From JBKHYJ01 sp046565505 (GTDB lineage: Bacteria; Acidobacteriota; Blastocatellia; UBA7656), in NCBI GenBank assembly GCA_046565505.1, contig JBKHYJ010000074.1, forward strand, positions 1-64,000: a stretch of DNA of 64,000 nt. Direction: 5' to 3'. The notes under the pieces were generated by a model. The model searched no databases. It was given only the letters and a program-made list of their open reading frames with translations, and was not told the DNA's origin. Shown one piece after another: positions 8,252 to 17,141 of the stretch. Within the stretch, counting starts at the first letter, position 1; each line of letters opens with the position of its first letter. Made by a program: the position numbers and the translations under genes.

Positions 8252-8971
8252 TCACTTCTGAGGCTCCGATGGCCTCAACTCGACCCTGCTCGCCAGCGCT
8301 CGCGGGTCCGATTCCAGCAAGTTCACTACGACCTCCGCGACGTCGCCGGGCAGCAGCTTCCAGGTCGTTGACGGGTCCTGTTCGCCGCCCCTGCCGAACC
8401 CCGTGTTGACAGAGCCCGGCATGACGCAGGTCACGCGAATGTGATCGTGACGTACCTCCTGCATCAAGGCTTCGGAGAACCCGATCAGGCCGAACTTGGA
8501 AGCGCAATACGCCGCCCCGCCCGCGAACGCATTCTTGCCGGCGAGGCTCCCTATGTTGATGATGTAACCGCCGCCGGCCTTCCTCATTAATGGGAGAGCC
8601 TCGTGACAGCAGAAAAATACTCCCGAAAGGTTAGTCTCTAAAGTCGCGCTCCATTCCTCCGCGGGCATCTTCTCGACCGTATTATGCGAGCCCACGCCCG
8701 CGTTATTGACGAGTACGTCCAGGTTGCCGAAAGCCCCGCCTGCCTCCGCCATTAAAGAGCGCACCTGCTCATGGCTCCGCACGTCGCAAACAGTCCCCCT
8801 CGCCCTGTCCCCATGCGCGGCTCGGAGTTCGCTCACGACGCCCTCGACCTCTTCGCGTCGGCGCGCGCAAATCATCACTCGCGCCTCCCTCTGCAACAAA
8901 GCCCGCGCTATCGCGAGCCCTATCCCGCGCGTGCCGCCTGTCACTACCGCCGCCTTCCCCGCAATGCTCAT
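8252..8971 (-). CDS. Short-chain dehydrogenase/reductase
   Basis: This 239-residue classical SDR oxidoreductase binds NAD(P)H through TGGTRGIG (residues 11-18). The structural NNAG is at 89-92 and the catalytic residues are S142, Y155 and K159 (YCASK). The MPGSVNTGF segment fits the family's post-catalytic loop. The substrate cannot be predicted; neighbours give no pathway. The ATG at 8971 was chosen because GGAG lies seven bases upstream and the Rossmann fold starts within ten residues. An upstream in-frame start at 9046 would add an unlikely arginine-rich leader. A TATAAT at 9170-9165 on the same strand may be its -10 box, which would give a leader of about 185 bases. Confidence 0.85.
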   Translation of the reverse strand: MSIAGKAAVVTGGTRGIGLAIARALLQREARVMICARRREEVEGVVSELRAAHGDRARGTVCDVRSHEQVRSLMAEAGGAFGNLDVLVNNAGVGSHNTVEKMPAEEWSATLETNLSGVFFCCHEALPLMRKAGGGYIINIGSLAGKNAFAGGAAYCASKFGLIGFSEALMQEVRHDHIRVTCVMPGSVNTGFGRGGEQDPSTTWKLLPGDVAEVVVNLLESDPRALASRVELRPSEPQK

Positions 8972-9164
8972 TGAAACTCCTTGATGCGCGCCGCCCCTCC
9001 GCCCCGATACCCTTTCGCCAGGGGCGAGCGAAACTGCGCCCGGCATAAAGGTAACCGCAGGTCCGCGGCCAGATTACTCTCTGCGCTGTGTGGAAACATC
9101 AGGCGGGCCCCCGGCCCCGACCCGGCCGCCTCGGGCCGGCATCGCGACCGCATCCCAATAACCG

Positions 9165-9170
9165 ATTATA
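9165..9170 (-). promoter_or_regulatory. Possible -10 box for the SDR gene
   Basis: TATAAT lies on the reverse strand in otherwise very GC-rich DNA, about 195 bases upstream of the SDR start. No good -35 hexamer is visible, so support is weak. Confidence 0.3.
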
Positions 9171-9193
9171 CAACACGCCGGCCGCCGCCCGGC

Positions 9194-9784
9194 CTACCCT
9201 ATGAAGGAGTACCCAAGTCTTCGCGAGAGGCGATAGACGAGCGGGATGGGCAGGCCTACGACGTTAAAATAATTCCCCGCAATCTCTTCTACGAAGAGCG
9301 AGCCTAGCCCCTGTATGGCGTAGCCGCCCGCCTTGTCCGCGGGCTCGCCGCTGCGTATGTACCACTCTATCTCTTTGTCCGTGAGCTGGGCGAACCTTAC
9401 GAGAGTCTTGTCGTAATCGGCGACCTCGCGCCGCGTCGCTATGTCATACAACGCGACCCCTGTCATCACGGCATGCCACCGGCCGGACAGTTGGCGCAGC
9501 ATCTGCTCGGCGTGGTCCTCGTCGCGCGGCTTGCCCAGCATGCTGCCGTCGAGGACGACTATCGTATCCGCCCCGATTACCAGCCCCGATTCGCGCCTGC
9601 GCGCTACGGCAATAACTTTAGCGCGGGCGATGCGTGTGATATAATCCGGCGGTGCCTCATCAGTGTGAGGACGTTCTTGAACCTGGCTTGGCGCGACCTC
9701 GAAATCGACCCCGATGGTCCTTAACAGATCGGCGCGCCGGGGCGACGCAGAAGCTAATATTATTTGGGACTCTCTCTCCGGCAT
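9194..9784 (-). CDS. maf: Maf family nucleoside triphosphate pyrophosphatase
   Basis: This 196-residue protein has the Maf signatures: ILASASPRRADLL at residues 9-21, the GADTIVVLDGSMLGKP stretch near 69-84, and the C-terminal GGYAIQGLGSLFVEEI. Maf enzymes hydrolyse dTTP, UTP, CTP or modified NTPs to monophosphates and pyrophosphate, acting in nucleotide house-cleaning and influencing septum formation. The E-W-Y-I-R-S-G-E segment fits the usual substrate-binding region. The length is typical. The start has a poor ribosome-binding site. The gene lies tail-to-tail with the SDR gene's upstream region and is divergent from the cytochrome gene at 9885. Confidence 0.9.
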   Translation of the reverse strand: MPERESQIILASASPRRADLLRTIGVDFEVAPSQVQERPHTDEAPPDYITRIARAKVIAVARRRESGLVIGADTIVVLDGSMLGKPRDEDHAEQMLRQLSGRWHAVMTGVALYDIATRREVADYDKTLVRFAQLTDKEIEWYIRSGEPADKAGGYAIQGLGSLFVEEIAGNYFNVVGLPIPLVYRLSRRLGYSFIG

Positions 9785-9884
9785 TTCGGTTTGTGTTAAT
9801 TGCGCAAGGGGTTTAAAGTTTTCTGCTAACTGAGTAACGGGCCGCTAAGTCCGGGTGCTATCTTGAGTAACGTGGAGGTTTCCT

Positions 9885-11390
9885 TTGCGCCGAAAAATTT
9901 CGTTAATGGTCATCATCGCCTTCGTCGCCGCCCTGGCGGCGTTCAATGGTGGCTGCTCTCGAACTGGGACTCTGGAATCGGACGACAGAGACGACAGCCT
10001 GAGTTTTGACATCAATGACGCAAAAATTAAAGAGCGACTCGCCGAAGACGATGGCTACGCTTTCGCTATCATGTATGGCGCCGACATTCACGGCAGCCTG
10101 GAGACCTGCGGCTGACCGAGCCACCCTATGGGTGGACTGGCACGGCGTGTCAGCTATATCAAAGCCTTCAAACACAGGTCCAATTTAGAAGTCCCTGTCC
10201 TCTTCGCGGACGCGGGCAATCTGTTCAGTGATGACCGCTTCACCGCCGACCGATTGCCCGGTGAGGTTATGACAAAAAACAAGTGGGTAGTCAAGGGCTA
10301 TGGGGATTTTAACCAGGACGTTGCTAATATAAGTTACAATGACCTGCCATACCTCGCCGAGCTGATGAAGAAGGACGGTTTTGACCAGAGGGTGCAGGAC
10401 TTCCCTTTCATTCAACGCCTGGTCTCCGCGAACGTCCAGCCCGCCGACGACCAGCACAAGGCGCCCGCGCCTTACGTCATCCGCGAGATCGCGCTCAAAC
10501 GCGGCGTCCCCGGGAAGACGCTCAGGGTCGCCTTCGTCGGCTTCACAGAGGCCAAGCCTTTGATGGGCGCCGATACCCTCCCGGTTTACGCCGCGTACCG
10601 CGTGGACGACCCTTTCGAGGCCGCCAAGAAGGTACTCCCGGAGTTGAAGCAGAAGGCCGACTTCATAGTCGCCCTCGCCTACATGCCTCAGGATAAGGCC
10701 CAGCGGCTCGCAACGGAAAACGCCGAGATAGATACCGTCATAGGCGCGCGCCAGGTCAACAGCATGGACGACGCGCAGCACTTCAACCGCGCCACCATAA
10801 CCTACGCCTACAACCAGACGAAGTATCTCGGCGAATTGCGCGTATACTTGAAGGGCGATGGCTCCGTCGAAAATCAGGTGAATCGGTACGTCGGACTGGA
10901 CTCGAACCTGCCGGACGACCCGGACGCCCTCGACGTGGTCACAAGCGCCCACAACGAATTCACGAACGAGCAGAAGAACAACACGGAGGCGGCCTCCCAG
11001 GCCGTGCTCCAAAACGCCGCCCTTAAATCCCCTTTCGTCGGCGCGGAAACCTGCGCCGGGTGCCACGTAGAGCAGAAAGCCGTCTGGGATAAGACGGGAC
11101 ATGCGCATGCGATGGCGACGCTAGAGCGCAAGAACGAGCAATTCGACAACGAATGCGTCCGCTGCCATGTGGTCGGTTTCGATAAGGGCGGGTTTCAGTC
11201 CCTTCTGACCACCCCGCAGTTCGCCAACGTGCAGTGCGAATCCTGTCATGGCCCCGGCCGCGACCACGCCGCGAGCCCCGGCAAGGGGTACGGCCATATG
11301 GAAACGCCCGTCGGCTGTACCCAGTGCCACACGAAGACGAACAGCCCTGACTTTGATTTCGTGAGTTACTGGCCGAAGGTCAAGCACTAG
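9885..11390 (+). CDS. Metallophosphatase-like multihaem c-type cytochrome lipoprotein with in-frame UGA (candidate selenoprotein)
   Basis: One reading frame of 501 codons is interrupted only by TGA at 10113-10115 (codon 77). Before it lies a signal peptide ending in NGGC24, a probable lipoprotein site. Next comes a phosphoesterase-like domain with the metal motif D67-x-H69-G, then L-E-T-C75-G-[UGA]-P-S-H-P-M-G-G-L-A-R-R. After it the domain continues (LFADAGNLFSDD), and a cytochrome c554-like tail carries four haem sites: CAGCH (C390), CVRCH (C424), CESCH (C451) and CTQCH (C478). As I know this family, a cysteine normally occupies the UGA position (C-G-C). Sec or Cys therefore fits better than a random stop. 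The later histidine ligands of active phosphatases (GHxH) appear absent (GARQVNS), suggesting a redox rather than a phosphatase role. The start is TTG with GGAGG upstream. Alternatives are a nonsense mutation or a sequencing error. Confidence 0.7.
10111..10154 (+). promoter_or_regulatory. SECIS-like stem-loop at the in-frame UGA
   Basis: GCTGAC (10111-10116, containing the TGA) pairs perfectly with GTCAGC (10149-10154). CG (10117-10118) pairs with CG (10143-10144), and GCCA (10120-10123) pairs with TGGC (10138-10141), leaving a 14-base loop. An alternative inner fold is CCACCC (10121-10126) with GGGTGG (10130-10135). Bacterial SECIS elements are hairpins directly 3' of the UGA. A GGT lies 16-18 bases past the UGA. 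The match to the bacterial consensus is imperfect: the apical loop starts rather close to the UGA. Confidence 0.4.
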
Positions 11391-11439
11391 CCGCGCCCCC
11401 GCGCGGCCTGCGCGCCGCAGGCGTCGGCCGGCACGCGTT

Positions 11440-11889
11440 ATGATGACGAACCTGCTGAGGCTGCTCCCACAGTTGCTACGCCACGCCGGCGAGTCGGACG
11501 AGGCGCGCGAGCAGGCGGTCTTCGCCGCGTGGGCCGCCTCAGTCGGCCGGCAGGTCCGCAGGGCCACCGCCCCCATCAGGCTTGAAAGAAAGACTCTCAT
11601 AATCGCCGTCGCGGACGAGACCTGGCGCGCGCAAATGAAGAGGGTCAGCGGGCAGGCGTTGTTCAGGCTTAATTCCCTGCTCGGCTCCCCGACCGTGACG
11701 ACCATCGAGTACATCATCAACCCTGACTTGATCTTTCATGAGATCGATGCCCCCGAGGAGATAACCTTCATCGCCCCCGACAAACAGGCGCTCCCTTTGC
11801 GCAAGGACGCGGACAGGATCCCGGACCCCGAAATACGCGACGCCTTCCTGCGCGCGGCCGGAAAGTGCCTGGAAAGAAGGGCGAAATGA
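11440..11889 (+). CDS. dciA: DciA/DUF721 family protein
   Basis: This 149-residue protein has the DUF721 domain. Near residue 25 FAAWAASVGRQVRRAT matches the family's W-x-x-x-V-G pattern. It is followed by the beta segment LIIAVADETWRAQM and by LNSLLG. DciA is the ancestral loader of the replicative helicase DnaB in bacteria that lack DnaC or DnaI. The C-terminal 50 residues are variable, as is usual. Its stop overlaps the ABC ATPase start (ATGA), so the two are co-translated, although no functional link is known. Confidence 0.78.
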   Translation: MMTNLLRLLPQLLRHAGESDEAREQAVFAAWAASVGRQVRRATAPIRLERKTLIIAVADETWRAQMKRVSGQALFRLNSLLGSPTVTTIEYIINPDLIFHEIDAPEEITFIAPDKQALPLRKDADRIPDPEIRDAFLRAAGKCLERRAK

Positions 11890-12851
11890 CTGCCACTGAA
11901 AGACGGCCCGCGGAAGCGGTGATCCAACTCGACGGGCTTACGAAAGACTACGAGGCGGGGCACCTGAGGAAAAGAAAGGTGCGCGCGCTCGACCACCTGT
12001 CGCTGGAGATTTATCGCGGCGAGATATTCGGATTCCTGGGGCCGAACGGCGCCGGGAAGACGACTACTCTGAAGCTCCTGATGCGCCTGATATACCCCAC
12101 GGAAGGCACCGCGCGCATACTGGGCAACCCAATTGACGACGTGGCGACTCACTCTCGAATCGGCTACCTGCCGGAGAACCCCTATTTCTATGACTACCTC
12201 TCCGGCCGCGAGCTGCTCGAATACACCGCAGCGCTGTTCGGCATCCCCAAGCCGGACGCGCGAGCCAGGGCCCGCGAGCTGTTAGAAGTCGTGGGACTAG
12301 ACAGCGAGCGCGCAGGTCGCCAGCTTCGTAAGTACTCCAAGGGTATGCTACAGCGCATAGGGATCGCGCAGGCGCTCGTCAACGACCCCGAGATAGTCTT
12401 TCTCGACGAGCCCATGTCCGGGCTCGACCCCATCGGGAGGCGCGAAGTCCGCGACCTCATTCTCTCGCTGCGCGGGCGGAACAAGACGATATTCTTCTCT
12501 TCGCACATTCTGTCCGACGTGGAGGCGCTGTGTGACAGGGCGGCCATTCTCAGCGGCGGCAAGCTCGTGCGCTGCGGCACCGTGCAGGAACTCACAGGGA
12601 ATCAAGACTCCGCCCTTGAGATCGTCGCCGTAGGGGTCGCCCCGGCGCAGCTCCGCAGGTTTCACACCTCCCTCGCCTCGCTCGAGTCAGCGACCGCCAC
12701 CCCTAATGGCGTGCAGCTGATTCTTAAAGACGAAAGCGAGGTCGAGGCCGCCCTCGCCATCATTCGCCAGTGCGACGGCAAGCTGGTGTCGATTAACCCG
12801 AAGCGCGCGTCGCTCGAGGACATCTTTTCCGCGGCCGGGCGGGCGGGGTAG
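11886..12851 (+). CDS. ABC transporter ATP-binding protein (CcmA/GldA type)
   Basis: This 321-residue ATPase has Walker A GPNGAGKTT (about residues 47-55), the signature LRKYSKGMLQ (about 144-153), Walker B IVFLDEPMSGLD and the switch histidine in FFSSHILSDVE. The C-terminal 90 residues form the extension seen in ABC-2 exporters of drugs, lipids or gliding components. The ATG at 11886 overlaps the dciA stop as ATGA, so I preferred it to the in-frame ATG at 11865. No permease gene is adjacent, which is unusual because the membrane subunit generally follows. It must be encoded elsewhere or be supplied by another system. Confidence 0.85.
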   Translation: MTATERRPAEAVIQLDGLTKDYEAGHLRKRKVRALDHLSLEIYRGEIFGFLGPNGAGKTTTLKLLMRLIYPTEGTARILGNPIDDVATHSRIGYLPENPYFYDYLSGRELLEYTAALFGIPKPDARARARELLEVVGLDSERAGRQLRKYSKGMLQRIGIAQALVNDPEIVFLDEPMSGLDPIGRREVRDLILSLRGRNKTIFFSSHILSDVEALCDRAAILSGGKLVRCGTVQELTGNQDSALEIVAVGVAPAQLRRFHTSLASLESATATPNGVQLILKDESEVEAALAIIRQCDGKLVSINPKRASLEDIFSAAGRAG

Positions 12852-12860
12852 AATTATTCC

Positions 12861-13628
12861 ATGCGAATTGAAAGTGCCGTAAACCCGCGGGGCGCCGCGG
12901 CCCATTTTCCCGAGCCCGGCTGTCGCCTTCAGAGCCGCGCGGCGCTGGCCCTTTCAGCCATCCTTATCATAATCGCGCTCGCCGACCTCACCTGCGCGAA
13001 CGCGGCTGTCCGCGCCCCGAGACCGACGCATCAGTCGCCGGACCTCAACGCGATTATTGACGGGCTACAGAGGAAGTATTCGCGCATGCGCGGGCTTGAG
13101 GCCAACTTCGTACAGGTCTACCACGGCGCAAACGGCCGGACCGCGCGCGAGGCCGGACACCTTTTACTTAAACGCCCGGCCAAGGCGCGGTGGGAGTACA
13201 GCGAGCCTGAGCGCAAGCTCTTCGTCTCGGATGGCAATAACATATTCTTTCATGTGATAGGCGAGCGGCAGGCCACGCAGACGACCGTCAGACAGTCGGC
13301 CGACCCCCAGATCCCTTTCCTGTTTCTCCTGGGCCGCGGGAACCTCCGGCGCGACTTTTCCCGCATTGAAGTGGCCGCCGACGAGAACCCCGCCGCGGCC
13401 GGCAACGTCATGCTGAGGTTAGTGCCGAAGCGCGCCCCCGAAGAGTTCAAGCAACTGCTCGTCGAAGTCGCCCCCTCTTCCTTCGAGGTCAGGAGGATGG
13501 TGATTTTCGAGCGCAATGGCGCGCGGATGGATTTTCTGCTTTCCGACGTGCGCGAGAATTATTTGGCCCCCGACGCCCAGTTTCAATTCACGCCGCCGCC
13601 CGGGGTAGTCGTGAAAAAAGCGCAGTAG
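12861..13628 (+). CDS. lolA: LolA-like outer-membrane lipoprotein carrier
   Basis: This 255-residue exported protein has a hydrophobic signal near residues 30-50 and the LolA fold. The characteristic segments are LEANFVQVYHGANG, GHLLLKRPAKARWEYSEPE and LFVSDGNNIFFHV. LolA accepts lipoproteins from LolCDE and carries them across the periplasm to the outer membrane. The ATG at 12861 lies 9 bases after the ABC ATPase stop. It has no clear ribosome-binding site and gives a long n-region, so the real start may be further in. Many lipoproteins in this window (pal, 9885, 44318, 59667) are potential cargo. Confidence 0.82.
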   Translation: MRIESAVNPRGAAAHFPEPGCRLQSRAALALSAILIIIALADLTCANAAVRAPRPTHQSPDLNAIIDGLQRKYSRMRGLEANFVQVYHGANGRTAREAGHLLLKRPAKARWEYSEPERKLFVSDGNNIFFHVIGERQATQTTVRQSADPQIPFLFLLGRGNLRRDFSRIEVAADENPAAAGNVMLRLVPKRAPEEFKQLLVEVAPSSFEVRRMVIFERNGARMDFLLSDVRENYLAPDAQFQFTPPPGVVVKKAQ

Positions 13629-13664
13629 GTGATGGCCCCATCGGGCCCAGGGGCGACCGGCCGA

Positions 13665-14147
13665 TTACTCCAGCTTGAGGGCGTAAAGCTCTATCTTCAT
13701 ATCCTTGATGAGCGCGGCGTCCGGCACGGGCTCGAGCGAAACGTCTATGTTTACAGACTGGTTAGGCCCGAGCGAGCCTTTGATGTCAGGCACGGCCGTC
13801 ACGACCTTTTCCCTTATCACCTCGTCGTTCAGCCCGATCACCGACGCCCTCAGTTGAAGCCCATCCAGGACCCTGTCGCCCTTGTTCTGCACCACGCACA
13901 GGATGCGCGCGTATTTCGTGTTCAGCCTCTCGCCGTGCCTGGTGTCGGGGTCGCTGATGTTGACCAGTTTGGCGTAAGACTCGAACTCGGCAGACCCGCG
14001 CTGCGCCATCTCTATCCTGGTGGGAGTTTTTCTGAATGACGTGACGAGGACGATCAACACTATGACGGCTAGGACCGCCGCGCCGCTTAGTATCATCACA
14101 GACCGGGAGCGATCCTTTTCTACTTTGCCAGCAGGTTGCTCAAACAT
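13665..14147 (-). CDS. Single-pass membrane protein of unknown function
   Basis: This 160-residue protein has a short charged N-terminus, one membrane helix at about residues 18-36 and a periplasmic beta-rich domain. That domain contains ARILCVVQNKGDRVLDGLQL and a later VNIDVSLEPVPD, which resemble an immunoglobulin-like/FxLYD domain for modified-subunit or lipid contexts. No catalytic motif is visible. The start follows GAGGAGAG. It is the last gene of the reverse-strand run M16-ubiE-tldD-pmbA and converges on lolA. No function is assigned. Confidence 0.75.
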   Translation of the reverse strand: MFEQPAGKVEKDRSRSVMILSGAAVLAVIVLIVLVTSFRKTPTRIEMAQRGSAEFESYAKLVNISDPDTRHGERLNTKYARILCVVQNKGDRVLDGLQLRASVIGLNDEVIREKVVTAVPDIKGSLGPNQSVNIDVSLEPVPDAALIKDMKIELYALKLE

Positions 14148-14252
14148 ACTCTCCTCAAATTCCGAAGCTGAATTCTGAGTTTAGCCCGCCGCCTGACCGC
14201 GCGGCAGAGGCGCGCGCGGCCGGACACCCGCCCGGGCGGATCATCCCCGGGC

Positions 14253-15602
14253 TCACGCCCCTATCGTCATGCGGCCTATCAACAGGGTCGGCGAAACGAC
14301 GCTGCCTCGGAAGTCCAGGTCATTGCCCACCATCTCGACAGAGTTGAGCATCTCTTTCAGGTTCCCGGCTATCGTTACGCCCTGGACAGGGAACGTCAGC
14401 TCGCCGTTCTCGACCCAGATGCCGGAAGCCGACCGCGAATAATCGCCCGTCACTATGTTCACGCCGAAGCCGATCAGCTCCGTTACGTAGAACCCCTTCG
14501 ATACGGATTTTATTATCTCCTCCGGCGTGTGCCGGCCCGGCCGTATGAAGAGGTTGCCCGCGTCGACGCTCGGCGGGCCGACGAGGCCCCGACCGGCGTT
14601 GCCGGTCGATTTCATCCCGAGCTTGCGCGCCGTGTAGGTGTTCAACAGGTAGCTCTCCAACACGCCATCGCGGATCACCACCGTCTCCCTCGTGGGCAGG
14701 CCCTCGGCGTCGAATGGCCTTGAGCCCAGCCCGCCTGGCATCGTGCCATCATCGAGGACGGTCACGCACTTTGAGGCCACCTTCTCCCCCAGCCTGCCGA
14801 CCAGGAAGCTCGCCTTCCTGAAAATGGACTCGCCCGACACGGCGTTGAAAATATCCCCGACCAGGTCGCGCGCCATGTTCGGCTCGAAGATGACGGGCAC
14901 GCTCTGCGTCGGCACAGACCTCCCATTCAGTTTGCGCAGCGTGCGCCTGGCCGCCATGATGCCGATATTTTCAGGCGTGTCGAGGTCTCTCAGCTTCCGC
15001 CGCGCGTCGTACCAGTAATCCCGCTGCATCTTCCCGCCATCGGCCGCAACGGGCACGGCCGCAAGCGACATCGAAGTCGCCGTGTACTCGCCCGCGAACC
15101 CGAGAGAGTTGGCGAGGATCACCGATCCCGTCGAAGCCTCCAGCCCGCCGCCGTCAAAATTCACTATCAGCTCGCTGTAGTCGCGCGCAGCACGCTCCGC
15201 CCTCAGCGCCAGCTCGATCTTTTCTTCGGTGGAGAGCCTCTCTATCGTCTCGTCGTATAAATCGAGGTCGGGGATGAGGGTGGCTAGATCGGATCGCTCG
15301 GGCAGCCCAGTGTTGTCGTCGGGCGACGTGGCGCGGGCAAGCCCGATGGCCTCGTCAAGCAGCGAGAGCACCGCGGCCCTTGAGAAATCAGAACCTGATA
15401 CCGACGCCTGCCGCCCTTCGATCAACACCCTGAGGCCCAGCCCCTGGTCGGTCGATTCTTTGAGCGTCTCAACGTCGCCCAGTCTTACGCCCACCGAAAA
15501 CTCCGTCCGCCTCCTGATTATTACTTCGGCGGCGCTCGCCCCCCGCCTGACGGCCTCGTCGGCCAGCTCGGCGGCAGTATCTTTCGTCAGGTTCAATTTC
15601 AT
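14253..15602 (-). CDS. pmbA: PmbA/TldE family metalloprotease subunit
   Basis: This 449-residue protein is the TldE (PmbA) partner of TldD. It has the family N-terminal domain (EFSVGVRLGDVETLKESTDQ, residues about 32-51, then GLGLRVL). The C-terminal half carries TGNAGRG, the SVEMVGNDLDFRG motif and a final TLLIGRMTIGA. TldD-TldE is a heterodimeric protease that unfolds and degrades peptides; it matures some bacteriocins and degrades CcdA. As expected for the E subunit, there is no HExxxH zinc motif. The gene lies 52 bases after tldD in the same direction, so both subunits are made together. Confidence 0.9.
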   Translation of the reverse strand: MKLNLTKDTAAELADEAVRRGASAAEVIIRRRTEFSVGVRLGDVETLKESTDQGLGLRVLIEGRQASVSGSDFSRAAVLSLLDEAIGLARATSPDDNTGLPERSDLATLIPDLDLYDETIERLSTEEKIELALRAERAARDYSELIVNFDGGGLEASTGSVILANSLGFAGEYTATSMSLAAVPVAADGGKMQRDYWYDARRKLRDLDTPENIGIMAARRTLRKLNGRSVPTQSVPVIFEPNMARDLVGDIFNAVSGESIFRKASFLVGRLGEKVASKCVTVLDDGTMPGGLGSRPFDAEGLPTRETVVIRDGVLESYLLNTYTARKLGMKSTGNAGRGLVGPPSVDAGNLFIRPGRHTPEEIIKSVSKGFYVTELIGFGVNIVTGDYSRSASGIWVENGELTFPVQGVTIAGNLKEMLNSVEMVGNDLDFRGSVVSPTLLIGRMTIGA

Positions 15603-15654
15603 TCGGTTTCGAGTATTCGCGACGCCCGGCGTCCGGGCGCAGATGGGGCCGGCG

Positions 15655-17091
15655 TCACTTGCGCGTCCCGCCCACAGTCATCTCGCTTATCTTGATCGTG
15701 GGCATCCCCACGCCGACGGCTATGCTCTGGCCGTCCTTGCCGCACATGCCCACGCCCTGATCGAGCGCGAGGTCGTTGCCGACGGCTGTGACTAGCTTCA
15801 ATGATTCGGGCCCGTTGCCGCGGAACGTCGCGCCCTTAACGGGAGACGTGACCTTCCCGTCTTCGATCATGTAGGCTTCGGACGCGGAGAAGGCGAACTC
15901 GCCGCTGGTGATGTCCACCTGGCCGCCGCCGAATTGGACGGCGTAGATCCCATGCTTTACGGAACGGATGATGTCGTCTGGGCTGTCTTCGCCCGCGAGC
16001 ATGAAGGTGTTCGTCATGCGCGGCAGGGGCATGTGCTTGTAGCTCTGCCGCCGCCCGTTCCCCGTGCGCTCCGCCTTCATCAGCCCCGAATTGAGGTAAT
16101 CGCTCAGGTAGCCGCGGAGTATGCCATTCTCAATCAGGACAGTCCGGCCCGTGGGGTGTCCCTCGTCGTCCACGTTGAGCGAGCCGCGCCGGCCGGGGAT
16201 CGTGCCATCGTCGACCACCGTGCAGAGGTGCGAAGCCACGCGCTGCCCTATCAGGCCGCTGAAGGCAGACGTCTGCTTCCGGTTGAAGTCGGATTCGAGG
16301 CCATGCCCCACGGCCTCATGCAAAAGTATCCCCGGCCAGCCGGACCCTAACACTACTTCAAAGGTCCCCGCGGGGGCGGGCAAAGCGTCTAGCTGCACGA
16401 TCGCTTGCCGGGCGGCCTCCTTCCCGAAATACTCCGGCGTCAGGTCTTGCTCGAAAAAGTCTATCCCGACGCGGCCCCCGCCGCCCGACCGGCCCACCTG
16501 AAGGTTGCCATCGTCGTCCGCGATGCAAGACAGGCCAAAGCGCGCCAGCGGCTGCACGTCTCCCACCAGCCGCCCGTCCGACGACGCGACCATCACGTAC
16601 TTGATTTCGTCCGAGAGCGACGACTGCACCTCGCGTATGCGCCTGTCATAGCCCCTGGCAACTTCGTCCGCCTGCTTGAGCAAGTCTATCTTCTTCGCAA
16701 GCTCGACGAATGAAACGGGGGTCTCTACCGGGTAGAGGTCCCGCGCGTTCGGGGTCGCGTTGACGCCGACGGCTTCTTTCGCGCCGCCGCTGCGCGCGAT
16801 GTGGCTGGCGGTCTCGGCCGCCCTGCGTATGGAGTCGAATTCCACCTCGTCCGTGTAGGCATACCCCGTCTTCTCGCCGATTATGACCCGCACGCCAACG
16901 CCCTGAGAGACGGCCTTCGCCGCGGCCTTGATTATTTGCTCTTCGATGTTAACGGCGTTCGAGACCCTGTACTCGAAATAGAGGTCCGCGTAGTCGCCCC
17001 CGCGCGCGAGCGCCGTCGCAAGCAGCGTGTCTATCTGCCCGGCCGTCAGGCCGAAGCGGTCGAAAAAGAATCGAATCGCGTCTGTTATCAT
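15655..17091 (-). CDS. tldD: TldD metalloprotease catalytic subunit
   Basis: This 478-residue protein has the zinc motif HEAVGHGLE and the downstream TGNGRRQSYKHMPLPRMTNTF, where metal and substrate residues lie. It also has the conserved FGGGQVDITSGEF and GPESLKLVTAVGNDL. It forms the active TldD-TldE protease with the product of the next gene. I placed the start at ATG 17091, preceded by GAAGGGAAA. A longer start at 17136 would add a non-conserved 15-residue leader. The gap from ubiE is 50 bases, so they probably share a transcript, although the functions are unrelated. Confidence 0.92.
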   Translation of the reverse strand: MITDAIRFFFDRFGLTAGQIDTLLATALARGGDYADLYFEYRVSNAVNIEEQIIKAAAKAVSQGVGVRVIIGEKTGYAYTDEVEFDSIRRAAETASHIARSGGAKEAVGVNATPNARDLYPVETPVSFVELAKKIDLLKQADEVARGYDRRIREVQSSLSDEIKYVMVASSDGRLVGDVQPLARFGLSCIADDDGNLQVGRSGGGGRVGIDFFEQDLTPEYFGKEAARQAIVQLDALPAPAGTFEVVLGSGWPGILLHEAVGHGLESDFNRKQTSAFSGLIGQRVASHLCTVVDDGTIPGRRGSLNVDDEGHPTGRTVLIENGILRGYLSDYLNSGLMKAERTGNGRRQSYKHMPLPRMTNTFMLAGEDSPDDIIRSVKHGIYAVQFGGGQVDITSGEFAFSASEAYMIEDGKVTSPVKGATFRGNGPESLKLVTAVGNDLALDQGVGMCGKDGQSIAVGVGMPTIKISEMTVGGTRK

Positions 17092-17141
17092 TTTCCCTTC
17101 TTCGAGGGCGCGCCAGGTTTTATAGGGCCGCTGCAAATCGC

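Noticed and set aside
10185..11108. 307-codon open frame antisense to the cytochrome gene
   Set aside because: It is a shadow of a GC-rich gene. The sense strand holds haem motifs, while the antisense product shows no recognisable domain.
10128..11390. Cytochrome gene starting independently at the ATG after the TGA
   Set aside because: No ribosome-binding site precedes it, and the product would lack the signal peptide needed for haem attachment in the periplasm.
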